DNA from: Microbacteriaceae bacterium UBA4731
Lineage (GTDB): Bacteria; Actinomycetota; Actinomycetes; Actinomycetales; Microbacteriaceae
Direction: 5' to 3'
Length of the DNA: 14,779 nucleotides
Assembly: GCA_002404115.1 (NCBI GenBank)
Contig: DHJB01000027.1
Coordinates: 3,543-18,321 of the forward strand
In this document: piece after piece, positions 7,076 through 13,713 of the stretch
Position numbering within the stretch: the first letter of the stretch is position 1
How the letters are laid out: every line of letters begins with the position of its first letter
Notes under the pieces: model-generated
What the model was told of the DNA's origin: nothing
Database searches by the model: none
The model's input: only the letters and a program-made list of their open reading frames with translations
Translations under genes and position numbers: made by a program

Positions 7076-7777
7076 ATGGCGGAAACCGCCCCACATTCAC
7101 AGACCCTCGATCGCGGCATCCGGGTGCTCGAACTGCTCGCGGAGGCCGACGGCCCGCTCAGCATCGCCGAACTATCCGGGGCGCTCGACGTGCACCGCTC
7201 GATCGCGTACCGGATCCTCCGCACGCTCGAGGACCACGGCCTGGTGACCCGGGATGCGGCCGGCCGGGTGGCGCTCGGCTCCCGCCTGGCGGCGCTCGCC
7301 CGCTCGGTCGCCCGCGACCTGCAGTCGGCGGCGCTGCCGGAGCTCACCGCCGTCGCCAACGAGCTGGGCATGACGGCGTTCCTCGTGGTGCTCGACCGCC
7401 GGGAGTGCGTGACGCTGCTCAGCGTCGAGCCGAGGCACGCCGTCGCGGCCGTGGCCCAGCGGCCTGGCACACGGCATCCGCTCAACAGCGGTGCGCCGGG
7501 CGTGGCGATCCAGTCCTCGCTCAGCGACGCCGACTGGGCGGCGCTGGCTCCGGGCGTACGCCCGCGGCCGGAGGCCTCAGCCGCCCGCGCGGCAGGATTC
7601 GCGACGAGTCACGACGAGGTCATCCCCGGGCTATCAGCGGTCGCGGTGCCGCTGCGGATCGCCGGCCAGGCACCCGCCGCGCTCGCGGTCGTGTACGTCG
7701 CCACGGGTCGCCCGGTCGAGGAACTCGCCGCCCGCCTCGCCGAGGCGGCAGCATCCGTCGCGGGCGAGCTCCAGTAG
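7076..7777 (+). CDS. IclR-family transcriptional regulator
   Basis: This 233-residue protein is of usual IclR length. The N-terminal winged helix-turn-helix (about residues 10-70) reads TLDRGIRVLELLAEADGPLSIAELSGALDVHRSIAYRILRTLEDHGLV. The C-terminal effector domain includes HPLNSGAPGVAIQSSL, matching the conserved region near the small-molecule pocket, and GLSAVAVPLR. The ATG start has GGAGGG six bases upstream. It is divergent from hpaCB with a two-copy inverted repeat in between, so it most likely controls hpaCB and itself in response to HPA or a pathway intermediate. Whether it activates or represses cannot be read from sequence. It converges on the truncated anti-sigma gene, ending only 44 bp from that gene's stop codon. 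Confidence 0.9.
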   Translation: MAETAPHSQTLDRGIRVLELLAEADGPLSIAELSGALDVHRSIAYRILRTLEDHGLVTRDAAGRVALGSRLAALARSVARDLQSAALPELTAVANELGMTAFLVVLDRRECVTLLSVEPRHAVAAVAQRPGTRHPLNSGAPGVAIQSSLSDADWAALAPGVRPRPEASAARAAGFATSHDEVIPGLSAVAVPLRIAGQAPAALAVVYVATGRPVEELAARLAEAAASVAGELQ

Positions 7778-7821
7778 CCGGGACGCCCCACGCCGTCGAC
7801 CGGACACGATGGGGTGGCCGT

Positions 7822-8376
7822 CTACCAGCCGGGCCGCGCCTCCGCGGTAACGGACGCCGAGGCCCGCGACCTCGACTGCCGCCTGATGCCCAGGGCGACA
7901 CCGCCGACGAGGCAGACGAGACTGGCGACCGCGGCGAATGGCAACCAGGCCTGCCGCCGCCGCGCTCGCGGTGACAGCGAGGCGCCGGATGCCCCCGGCC
8001 GGCCGGCACTCGCCCGGCCGGCCGGGTCGTCCGTGTCGTCCTGATCCCCTGAGTCTTCCGGACCGGCTGGGTCGGCTGGGTCGGCTGGGTCGGCTGGGGA
8101 GGCCGCGGAGGCCGCCGAGGAGAAATCCTCCGCCCGCGGCGGAGACGCCACGGCGTCGGAGAGCCCAAGGTCGGTGTGGATCCGACTCCAGACCTCGTCG
8201 GCAGGTTCGAGGAGCTCGACTGCTTGGGCCGATCGCGCAACGTTCACCGTGCGGCGGAGCCCAGCGAGCTCCCGCGAGCAGTCGGGGCAGGTGGCGAGGT
8301 GATTGCGCTCGCTCGCGGTGAGGTCGAACTCAGACAGCGCGATGAGCGCGAGCACGTCGGGGTCAAGATGCGTCAT
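7822..8376 (-). CDS. Anti-sigma factor (RskA-like), C-terminally truncated
   Basis: This 184-residue protein has an N-terminal zinc-type anti-sigma domain with HLATCPDC (His26, Cys30, Cys33). A low-complexity linker rich in Ala, Asp and Pro (86-120) follows, then one membrane helix ([21 protein letters not shown], 144-164). Only 20 residues come after the helix, ending VTAEARPGW and a TAG. RskA-type anti-sigma factors normally carry a further ~100-residue extracytoplasmic domain that senses signals and drives proteolysis; that domain is missing. The start is an ATG with GGAGG five to six bases upstream, overlapping the preceding sigma remnant by 14 bp, as is usual in sigma/anti-sigma pairs. 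The cognate sigma factor is itself broken, so this protein probably has no working partner here. Decay is the simplest reading. Confidence 0.75.
   Translation of the reverse strand: MTHLDPDVLALIALSEFDLTASERNHLATCPDCSRELAGLRRTVNVARSAQAVELLEPADEVWSRIHTDLGLSDAVASPPRAEDFSSAASAASPADPADPADPAGPEDSGDQDDTDDPAGRASAGRPGASGASLSPRARRRQAWLPFAAVASLVCLVGGVALGIRRQSRSRASASVTAEARPGW
8063..8098. repeat. Four tandem 9-nt repeats encoding Pro-Ala-Asp units
   Basis: The 9-nt unit TCGGCTGGG is repeated four times (the first copy begins C instead of T). On the coding (minus) strand it encodes the run [11 protein letters not shown] in the linker before the anti-sigma membrane helix. In-frame units of three codons can change copy number by slippage without breaking the frame. 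Confidence 0.8.
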
Positions 8377-8734
8377 CGTTCGCCTCCAGTCGGGTGCGCA
8401 GCGTGCTGAGGCTTCGGCGGATGTGACTCTTGACCGTGCCGAGTGGCAACCCGAGGCTGTCAGCAATCTGCGCGTGCGTGGCTTTCTTGAAGGACACTTC
8501 GTGATCGCCGTCGCGCAGCTTGAGCTCCTTGGAGAAGTCACCTGGGTCCAGGTCGTTGATCCTGAGTTTGTGGTCGATGTAGACATCGACGGTGCGGTCG
8601 GGCAAGGCGTTTAATACCGTGAGCGTCGCGCGGTCGCGGCCGCCATGGTTGTTGTCGACCGCCTGCGCCGGGGCTATCCCGGCCAGAGCCGCGACGAGTC
8701 CGGCCGCAATGCCGACGGCGAGGAATCTACGCAT
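8363..8734 (-). CDS. Chimeric ORF: signal peptide and partial DUF4397-like domain fused to sigma factor region 4
   Basis: The 123-residue frame begins with a clear Sec signal peptide ([19 protein letters not shown], cleavage expected after APAQA at residue 25). Residues ~35-82 ([28 protein letters not shown]) resemble the first half of a secreted DUF4397 domain. From about residue 85 the sequence becomes [20 protein letters not shown] followed by [11 protein letters not shown], the region 4 helix-turn-helix that ends ECF sigma factors. The two parts belong to different compartments, and sigma region 2 is absent, so it cannot act as a sigma factor. AGGAGG precedes the ATG by five bases, and its stop overlaps the anti-sigma start by 14 bp. 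The likely origin is a deletion that joined a secreted-protein gene to the 3' end of a sigma gene. It may be a pseudogene, or an assembly error. Confidence 0.7.
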   Translation of the reverse strand: MRRFLAVGIAAGLVAALAGIAPAQAVDNNHGGRDRATLTVLNALPDRTVDVYIDHKLRINDLDPGDFSKELKLRDGDHEVSFKKATHAQIADSLGLPLGTVKSHIRRSLSTLRTRLEANDDAS

Positions 8735-8920
8735 GGTTACCTCCTGAGTTGTATGGCTGAATTGCCCTTAACTTCATTTCGGCCATAGACCCGTCTTTAG
8801 ATGCACCCCACCCGAAAATTTCCAGACGGATGTCGCTCCGACCTTTCCCGAAGCCGACAGATCGTATATCATTTGGAGCGCGGGTCGTGCGATGATGCAC
8901 TCCGCAGAGACGAGGCATCC
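8735..8920. promoter_or_regulatory. Divergent promoter region, candidate GntR site near 8861-8872
   Basis: This 186-bp gap separates the chimeric minus-strand ORF from the plus-strand lower-pathway genes. It is AT-richer than its surroundings. ATCGTATATCAT at 8861-8872 resembles the AT-rich short palindromes bound by FCD-type GntR regulators and could overlap a -10 (TATATC at 8865-8870) for the plus-strand operon. A GntR/FCD regulator is encoded in that operon. No clear -35 was found, and the operator call rests on position and base composition only. Confidence 0.35.
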
Positions 8921-10399
8921 ATGGCTCCCGACACTCCCCTGAATCTTCGGCCGGGCAAGATCATCGCGCTGCACCTCAACTACCCGTCGCGCATCAAACA
9001 GCGCGGGCGCGTTCCGGAGCAGCCCTCCTACTTTCTCAAGCCGTCCAGTTCGGCGAGTGCCTCCGGTACGCCGGTCGAACGCCCCGCCGGCACCGAGTTG
9101 CTCGCCTTCGAGGGCGAGGTTGCCCTGATCATCGGCCGCACCACCCGCCGGGTCAGCCCGGAGGACGGCTGGGCTGCCGTGTCCGGGATCACCGCGGCCA
9201 ACGACTTCGGCCTGTACGACCTGCGCTACGCGGACAAGGGATCCAACCTGCGTTCGAAGGGCGGGGACGGCTACACGCCCCTCGGCCCGGCGATCATTCC
9301 CGCCGGTGCGGTCGCGCCGAACGCCCTGCGCCTGCGCACCTGGGTTAACGGCGAACTCGTCCAGCACGACACGACCGCCGACCTGGTCTTCACGTTCGGC
9401 CGGCTCGTCGCCGACCTGTCACAGCTCATCACGCTCGAGCCGGGTGACGTGATCCTCACCGGCACCCCGGCCGGGTCGTCCGTCGTCGGGCCCGGCGACG
9501 TCATCGAGGTCGAGGTGGATGCGCCCACCGCGCCGGGCGCGCCGACCACGGGCCGCCTTGTCACACCGGTCGTCGAGGGCAGCGCCCCGTTCGGCGATTT
9601 CGGCGCCCGGCCCGTGGTCGACGACCTGCAGCGCGCCGAGGCGTGGGGAACGCCGGCCGCACCGGTTGCAACGCCGGCAGCCCCAGCCCCGGCGCAGCAG
9701 GCGAGCATCCTGACCGAGGAGCTCAAGGCGAAACTCAACAGCGTCGGTACGGCGACCCTCAGCGCCCAGCTGCGCAAGCGCGGCCTGAACACCGTGTCGA
9801 TCGACGGCCTCACGTCGACCCGTCCAGAGGCGCGGCTCGTCGGGCTCGCCCGCACTCTGCGCTACATCCCCCACCGCGAGGACCTGTTCGAGAGCCACGG
9901 CGGCGGCTACAACGCTCAGAAGCGCGCGTTCGACGCGCTCGGCCCCGGCGACGTGCTCGTGATCGAGGCCCGCGGCGAGCGCGGAACCGGCACCGTCGGC
10001 GACATCCTCGCGCTGCGCGCACAGGTGCGCGGCGCCGCCGGGATCGTGACGGATGGCGCGGTGCGGGACCTCGATGCAGTCTCCGCCCTGGACATCCCCA
10101 CCTACCACGCCGGCGCGCATCCGGCCGTGCTCGGCCGCCGCCACGTGCCGTGGGACGTGGACGTGACGGTCGGATGCGGCGGCGCCTCGGTGCAGCCGGG
10201 CGACGTCATCGTCGGTGACGCCGACGGCGTGCTGGTCATCCCGCCGAAGCTGGTGACCGAGGTCGTGGATGCCGCGATCGAACAGGAACGCGAAGAACGC
10301 TTCATCACCGAAATGGTGACCGCCGGCGAGAGCGTCGACGGGCTGTACCCGATGAACGCGACGTGGAAGGCGAGGTACCAGACATGGCTGGAGAAGTGA
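8921..10399 (+). CDS. HpaG-like FAH-domain isomerase/decarboxylase fused to an RraA-like domain
   Basis: This 492-residue protein has two different domains. Residues ~11-235 form a fumarylacetoacetate hydrolase-type domain, with metal ligands Glu64 and Glu66 in AFEGEVALIIG and Asp95 in TAANDFG, plus LEPGDVILTGTPAG at 172-185. An Ala/Pro-rich linker (243-262) follows. Residues ~264-465 form an RraA-like domain, the fold of 4-hydroxy-4-methyl-2-oxoglutarate aldolase and oxaloacetate decarboxylase, with the key Arg382-Asp383 in GIVTDGAVRD and GDADGV at 432-437. In the HPA pathway the known HpaG has two FAH domains that decarboxylate and isomerise 5-carboxymethyl-2-oxo-hex-3-ene-1,7-dioate; here the second is replaced by RraA. 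The ATG at 8921 has GAGG five bases upstream; the open frame before it lacks a start context. It is the first gene of the plus-strand operon. Confidence 0.85.
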   Translation: MAPDTPLNLRPGKIIALHLNYPSRIKQRGRVPEQPSYFLKPSSSASASGTPVERPAGTELLAFEGEVALIIGRTTRRVSPEDGWAAVSGITAANDFGLYDLRYADKGSNLRSKGGDGYTPLGPAIIPAGAVAPNALRLRTWVNGELVQHDTTADLVFTFGRLVADLSQLITLEPGDVILTGTPAGSSVVGPGDVIEVEVDAPTAPGAPTTGRLVTPVVEGSAPFGDFGARPVVDDLQRAEAWGTPAAPVATPAAPAPAQQASILTEELKAKLNSVGTATLSAQLRKRGLNTVSIDGLTSTRPEARLVGLARTLRYIPHREDLFESHGGGYNAQKRAFDALGPGDVLVIEARGERGTGTVGDILALRAQVRGAAGIVTDGAVRDLDAVSALDIPTYHAGAHPAVLGRRHVPWDVDVTVGCGGASVQPGDVIVGDADGVLVIPPKLVTEVVDAAIEQEREERFITEMVTAGESVDGLYPMNATWKARYQTWLEK

Positions 10400-11046
10400 C
10401 CCCCGTGGGCCCCAGCAAGTCGGAGCAGGCCTACACCTTCGTCAAGGTGAAGGTCACCGACGGCACGTACACGCCGGGCTACCGGCTCGTGCTCGGCCAG
10501 ATCGCCCGCGAGCTGGGCTTCAGCGTCGCGCCCGTGCGGGAGGCCATCCGCCGGCTCGAGGCGGAGGGGCTCGTCACGTTCCAGCACAATGTGGGCGCGC
10601 AGGTCGCCATGCTCGACGCGACCGAGTACCGGATCACCATGCAGACGCTCAGCCTGGTCGAGGGTTTTGCCACCGCCCTGGCCGCGCCGACAATGAGCGT
10701 GGTCACGCTCCGCCGGGCGAGGGCCGTGAACGAGCTGATGAAGGCGAACCTCGTGAACTTCGAACCGAGGAGCTTCACCGAGCTCAACCGCGAGTTCCAT
10801 GAGCTGCTCTTCGAAGCATGCCCCAATCCGCATATTCTCGACCTCGTGCACCGCGGCTGGTCCCGGATGAACGCCCTGCGCACGTCCACCTTCAGTTTCG
10901 TGCCGGGAAGGGCTCCGCAATCCGTCGCGGAGCACGAGGCACTCCTCGACCTGATCGAGGGCGGGGCCGATGTGCTCACCATCGAGTTGTGCGCGCGCAA
11001 CCACCGCGTGGCCACGCTCGACGCGTTCCTCGCCCACAAGTCGTAA
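10384..11046 (+). CDS. GntR-family regulator, FCD subfamily
   Basis: This 220-residue protein has an N-terminal winged helix-turn-helix (about 12-76; SEQAYTFVKVKV, LGQIARELGFSVAPVREAIRRLEAEGLV). A C-terminal all-helical FCD effector domain follows. Candidate metal or ligand residues are Asn135 and His139 in LNREFHELLFEACPN, His184 in VAEHEALLDLI, and His207 in CARNHRV. The ATG at 10384 is preceded by GGCGAGG and overlaps the FAH-RraA gene by 16 bp, so the two are translated together; a GTG at 10363 would extend it by seven residues. Lying inside the lower-pathway operon, it probably controls that operon by feedback from a ring-cleavage intermediate. The enterobacterial locus uses the MarR-type HpaR for this role. 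Effector and operator are not known. Confidence 0.9.
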   Translation: MAGEVTPVGPSKSEQAYTFVKVKVTDGTYTPGYRLVLGQIARELGFSVAPVREAIRRLEAEGLVTFQHNVGAQVAMLDATEYRITMQTLSLVEGFATALAAPTMSVVTLRRARAVNELMKANLVNFEPRSFTELNREFHELLFEACPNPHILDLVHRGWSRMNALRTSTFSFVPGRAPQSVAEHEALLDLIEGGADVLTIELCARNHRVATLDAFLAHKS

Positions 11047-11094
11047 ACGCTTGCCGCACAGCAGCACCAGCATCCGCAGCAGAGAGAAGAGACA

Positions 11095-12039
11095 ATGAAG
11101 TTTCGCAGCAACCCAGCGCAGATCAAGGGCTCCATCGCGCCCCTGATGTCGCCGTTCACCGCGGACGGGGCCGTCGACCACGCCGGCCTGACCAACCTCG
11201 TGAACTGGCAGCTGGCATCCGGCACCCACGGAATTTCGATCGGCGGATCGACCGGCGAACCCAGCTCGCAGACCATCGCCGAACGCGCCGACGCCATCCG
11301 CACCGTCGCCGCGGCGATCGACGACCGGGTGCCGTTCATGCCTGGGACCGGGTCGGCGAAGCTCGACGAGACCCTCGAACTCACCGCCGCCGCGCAGGAT
11401 GCCGGGATCGACGCCGCCCTCATCATCACGCCGTACTACGCCCGCCCCACCCAGGAGGCGCTCTACGTCTGGTACAAAACGGTCGCCGAGGAGTTCCCCG
11501 ACCTGCCGATCGTGGCGTACAACGTGCCGAGCCGCACCGCCGTCGACATCGCGCCGGAGACCATCGCCCGGCTGTACCGGTCCTGTGACAACTTCGTCGG
11601 CGTCAAGGAGACGACCAAGGACTTCGAGCACTTCTCCCGGGTGCTGCAGCTCTGCGGGCCCGACCTGCTGGTGTGGAGCGGCATCGAGCTGCTCTGCCTG
11701 CCGCTGCTCGCCCTCGGCGGGGTCGGCTACATCAGCGCGACCTCGAACATAGCGCCCGTGGCGCACGTCGAGATGTACGACGCGTGGGTCGCCGGCGACA
11801 TCGAACGCGCGCGGGAGATCCACTACGGCCTGCACCCGCTCGTCGACCTGCTCTTCGTCGAGACCAACCCGGCGCCGGGCAAATGGGTGCTCGAGCAGCG
11901 CGGCCTGATCAAATCCGGATTCGTGCGCCCGCCACTGATCACGCCGACGCCTGCCGGCATCGAGAAAATGACGAAGCTCCTGGCCGAGGGCGAGCAGTAC
12001 CTCAGCCCGGTCGAGGGCTTCACCGTGATGGGAGCCTGA
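11095..12039 (+). CDS. DapA-fold aldolase, likely 2,4-dihydroxyhept-2-ene-1,7-dioate aldolase
   Basis: This 314-residue protein belongs to the dihydrodipicolinate synthase/N-acetylneuraminate lyase TIM-barrel family. The Schiff-base lysine is Lys171 in VGVKETT. Tyr142 and Arg147 lie in AYNVPSRT, GGSTGEPSS is at 50-58, and TPYYARP at 112-118. Lysine biosynthesis is not its likely task. A family branch (HpaI-not-DapA) is known in HPA clusters, where the DapA-like chemistry run in reverse cleaves the amino-free analogue to pyruvate and succinate semialdehyde. Position agrees, being two bases before hpaE and 48 bp after the GntR gene. It is not homologous to the metal-dependent HpcH/HpaI aldolase of Escherichia coli. 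The ribosome site GAGAAGAGA precedes the ATG. Alternative substrates among 2-keto acids cannot be excluded. Confidence 0.85.
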   Translation: MKFRSNPAQIKGSIAPLMSPFTADGAVDHAGLTNLVNWQLASGTHGISIGGSTGEPSSQTIAERADAIRTVAAAIDDRVPFMPGTGSAKLDETLELTAAAQDAGIDAALIITPYYARPTQEALYVWYKTVAEEFPDLPIVAYNVPSRTAVDIAPETIARLYRSCDNFVGVKETTKDFEHFSRVLQLCGPDLLVWSGIELLCLPLLALGGVGYISATSNIAPVAHVEMYDAWVAGDIERAREIHYGLHPLVDLLFVETNPAPGKWVLEQRGLIKSGFVRPPLITPTPAGIEKMTKLLAEGEQYLSPVEGFTVMGA

Positions 12040-12041
12040 CC

Positions 12042-13604
12042 ATGCCCGATCCGATCTCCGCCGCCGCCCGCGCCGCGCAGATGCACGCCGCCCCGTCCCA
12101 CGCCGCGGCATCCGCCCACTTCGTTCCGGAGGGCCTGCCCACCAGCATCCAGCACTTCATCGACGGCGAGTTCGTCGACAGCGTGTCTGGCGAGACGTTC
12201 GACGTGCTCGACCCCGTGTCGAACCAGAGCTACGCCACGGCCGCCGCCGGGCAGCGGGAAGACATCGACCTGGCCGTCGCCGCCGCCACCCGGGCGTTCA
12301 CCGACGGGCCCTGGCCGCGGATGCTCCCCCGCGCCCGCGCGCAGGTCCTGAACCGCATCGCCGACGCGATCGAGGCGCAGGATGCCCGCCTGGCCGAACT
12401 CGAAACCTTCGACACTGGCCTGCCGATCACCCAGGCCCTCGGCCAGGCGCACCGCGCGGCCGAGAACTTCCGCTTCTTCGCCGACCTGATCGTGGCCCAG
12501 GCCGACGACGCGTACAGCGTGCCGGGGCGGCAGATCAACTACGTCAACCGCAAGCCGGTCGGCGTCGCCGGATTGATCACCCCGTGGAACACCCCGTTCA
12601 TGCTCGAGAGCTGGAAGCTGGCCCCCGCGCTCGCCTCCGGCTGCACGGTCGTGCTCAAGCCGGCCGAGTTCACCCCGCTGTCGGCGAGCCTGTGGGCGGA
12701 GATCTTCCGCACCGCGGGACTGCCCGACGGGGTGTTCAACCTGGTCAACGGCATCGGCGAGGAGGCCGGCGACGCGCTGGTGAAGCATCCGGGCGTCCCG
12801 CTGATCTCCTTCACCGGGGAGACCACGACCGGCCGGCTCATCTACCGCAACTGCGCCGCGAACCTCAAGGGCATATCGATGGAACTCGGCGGCAAATCCC
12901 CCGCCGTGGTGTTCGCCGACTCCGACCTGGATGCGGCGATCGACTCGACCCTGTTCGGCGTCTTCTCGCTCAACGGCGAGCGGTGCACCGCCGGCAGCCG
13001 CATCCTCGTCGAACGCAGCATCTACGAGGACTTCTGCGCCCGGTTCGCGGCGCGCGCGCAGCACATCGTGGTGGGCGACCCGCACGATCCTCGAACCGAG
13101 GTGGGCGCGCTGGTGCACCCGGAGCACTACGCGAAGGTGATGAGCTACGTCGAACTCGGCAAGACCGAGGGTCGCCTGCTTGCCGGCGGCGGCCGCCCGG
13201 CGAACCTGCCGGACGGCAACTATGTGGCGCCGACCGTGTTCGCGGATGTCGCCCGCACCGCGCGGATCTTCCAGGAGGAGATCTTCGGGCCGGTCGTCAC
13301 CATCACCCCATTCGACACCGACGAGGAGGCCCTCGAACTGGCCAACGGGGTCACATACGGGCTGGCCGCGTACATCTGGACCACCGACCTCACCCGCGCG
13401 CACACCTTCGCCCAGTCGGTCGAAGCAGGCATGGTCTGGTTGAACTCGCACAACGTGCGGGACCTCCGCACCCCGTTCGGCGGCGTCAAGGCCTCCGGCC
13501 TCGGCCACGAGGGCGGCTATCGGTCGATTGATTTCTACACCGACCAGCAGGCCGTGCACGTGACCCTCGGCGTCGTGCACACCCCCCGCTTCGGCACGCG
13601 CTGA
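12042..13604 (+). CDS. hpaE: 5-carboxymethyl-2-hydroxymuconate semialdehyde dehydrogenase
   Basis: This 520-residue NAD-dependent aldehyde dehydrogenase oxidises the ring-cleavage semialdehyde to 5-carboxymethyl-2-hydroxymuconate. Catalytic residues are present: Asn183 in PWNTPF, Lys206 in LKPAE, Glu281 in MELGGKSP, Cys315 in NGERCTAGSR, and Glu413 in EEIFGPV. The C-terminal NSHNVRDLRTPFGG followed by VKASGLGHEGGYRS and the YTDQQAVHV ending are typical of HpaE. An Ala-rich N-terminal extension of about 25 residues precedes the conserved start near HFIDGEFVDS, so a shorter start is conceivable. I kept the ATG at 12042 because GGGAG lies seven bases upstream, inside the end of the aldolase gene. 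Only two bases separate it from that gene's stop, so coupling is likely. A long hairpin begins 10 bases after its stop codon. Confidence 0.93.
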   Translation: MPDPISAAARAAQMHAAPSHAAASAHFVPEGLPTSIQHFIDGEFVDSVSGETFDVLDPVSNQSYATAAAGQREDIDLAVAAATRAFTDGPWPRMLPRARAQVLNRIADAIEAQDARLAELETFDTGLPITQALGQAHRAAENFRFFADLIVAQADDAYSVPGRQINYVNRKPVGVAGLITPWNTPFMLESWKLAPALASGCTVVLKPAEFTPLSASLWAEIFRTAGLPDGVFNLVNGIGEEAGDALVKHPGVPLISFTGETTTGRLIYRNCAANLKGISMELGGKSPAVVFADSDLDAAIDSTLFGVFSLNGERCTAGSRILVERSIYEDFCARFAARAQHIVVGDPHDPRTEVGALVHPEHYAKVMSYVELGKTEGRLLAGGGRPANLPDGNYVAPTVFADVARTARIFQEEIFGPVVTITPFDTDEEALELANGVTYGLAAYIWTTDLTRAHTFAQSVEAGMVWLNSHNVRDLRTPFGGVKASGLGHEGGYRSIDFYTDQQAVHVTLGVVHTPRFGTR

Positions 13605-13613
13605 CCCTCCAGG

Positions 13614-13676
13614 CCGTGAGGGGTCGCACATCGACCTTTAGCGGCACCAGGAAGGTCGATATGCGACCCCTCACGG
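13614..13676. repeat. Inverted repeat with 25-bp arms between hpaE and hpaD
   Basis: Arms 13614-13638 and 13652-13676 match at 24 of 25 positions around a 13-nt loop. The only mismatch is a C-A pair in the plus-strand RNA. It starts 10 bases after the hpaE stop codon and ends 37 bases before hpaD. There is no T-tract after it, so it is not a classical intrinsic terminator. It may protect or separate the hpaE and hpaD parts of one message, act as partial attenuation, or be a dispersed palindromic element. Confidence 0.85.
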
Positions 13677-13713
13677 GCGCGATCCAACCCCCCGCTCAAC
13701 GAGGAGACCTCCC

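Noticed and set aside
7785..7814. Possible terminator between iclR and the anti-sigma gene
   Set aside because: The stem is only five to six pairs with a 19-nt loop and no T-tract.
8727..8918. 63-codon minus-strand ORF upstream of the chimera
   Set aside because: It has no ribosome site, no recognisable domain, and covers the expected promoter region.
8801..8920. 40-codon N-terminal extension of the FAH-RraA protein
   Set aside because: The residues are unlike the FAH family, span the promoter region, and the ATG at 8921 has a ribosome site and begins the conserved domain.
10102..12111. Very long open frame on the minus strand (669 codons), antisense to gntR and the aldolase
   Set aside because: It is low-complexity Arg/Gly/His-rich sequence with no ribosome site, a mirror of GC-biased codons in the real plus-strand genes. 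Similar antisense frames at 3084-5045, 5887-7974 and 11823-13631 were rejected for the same reason.
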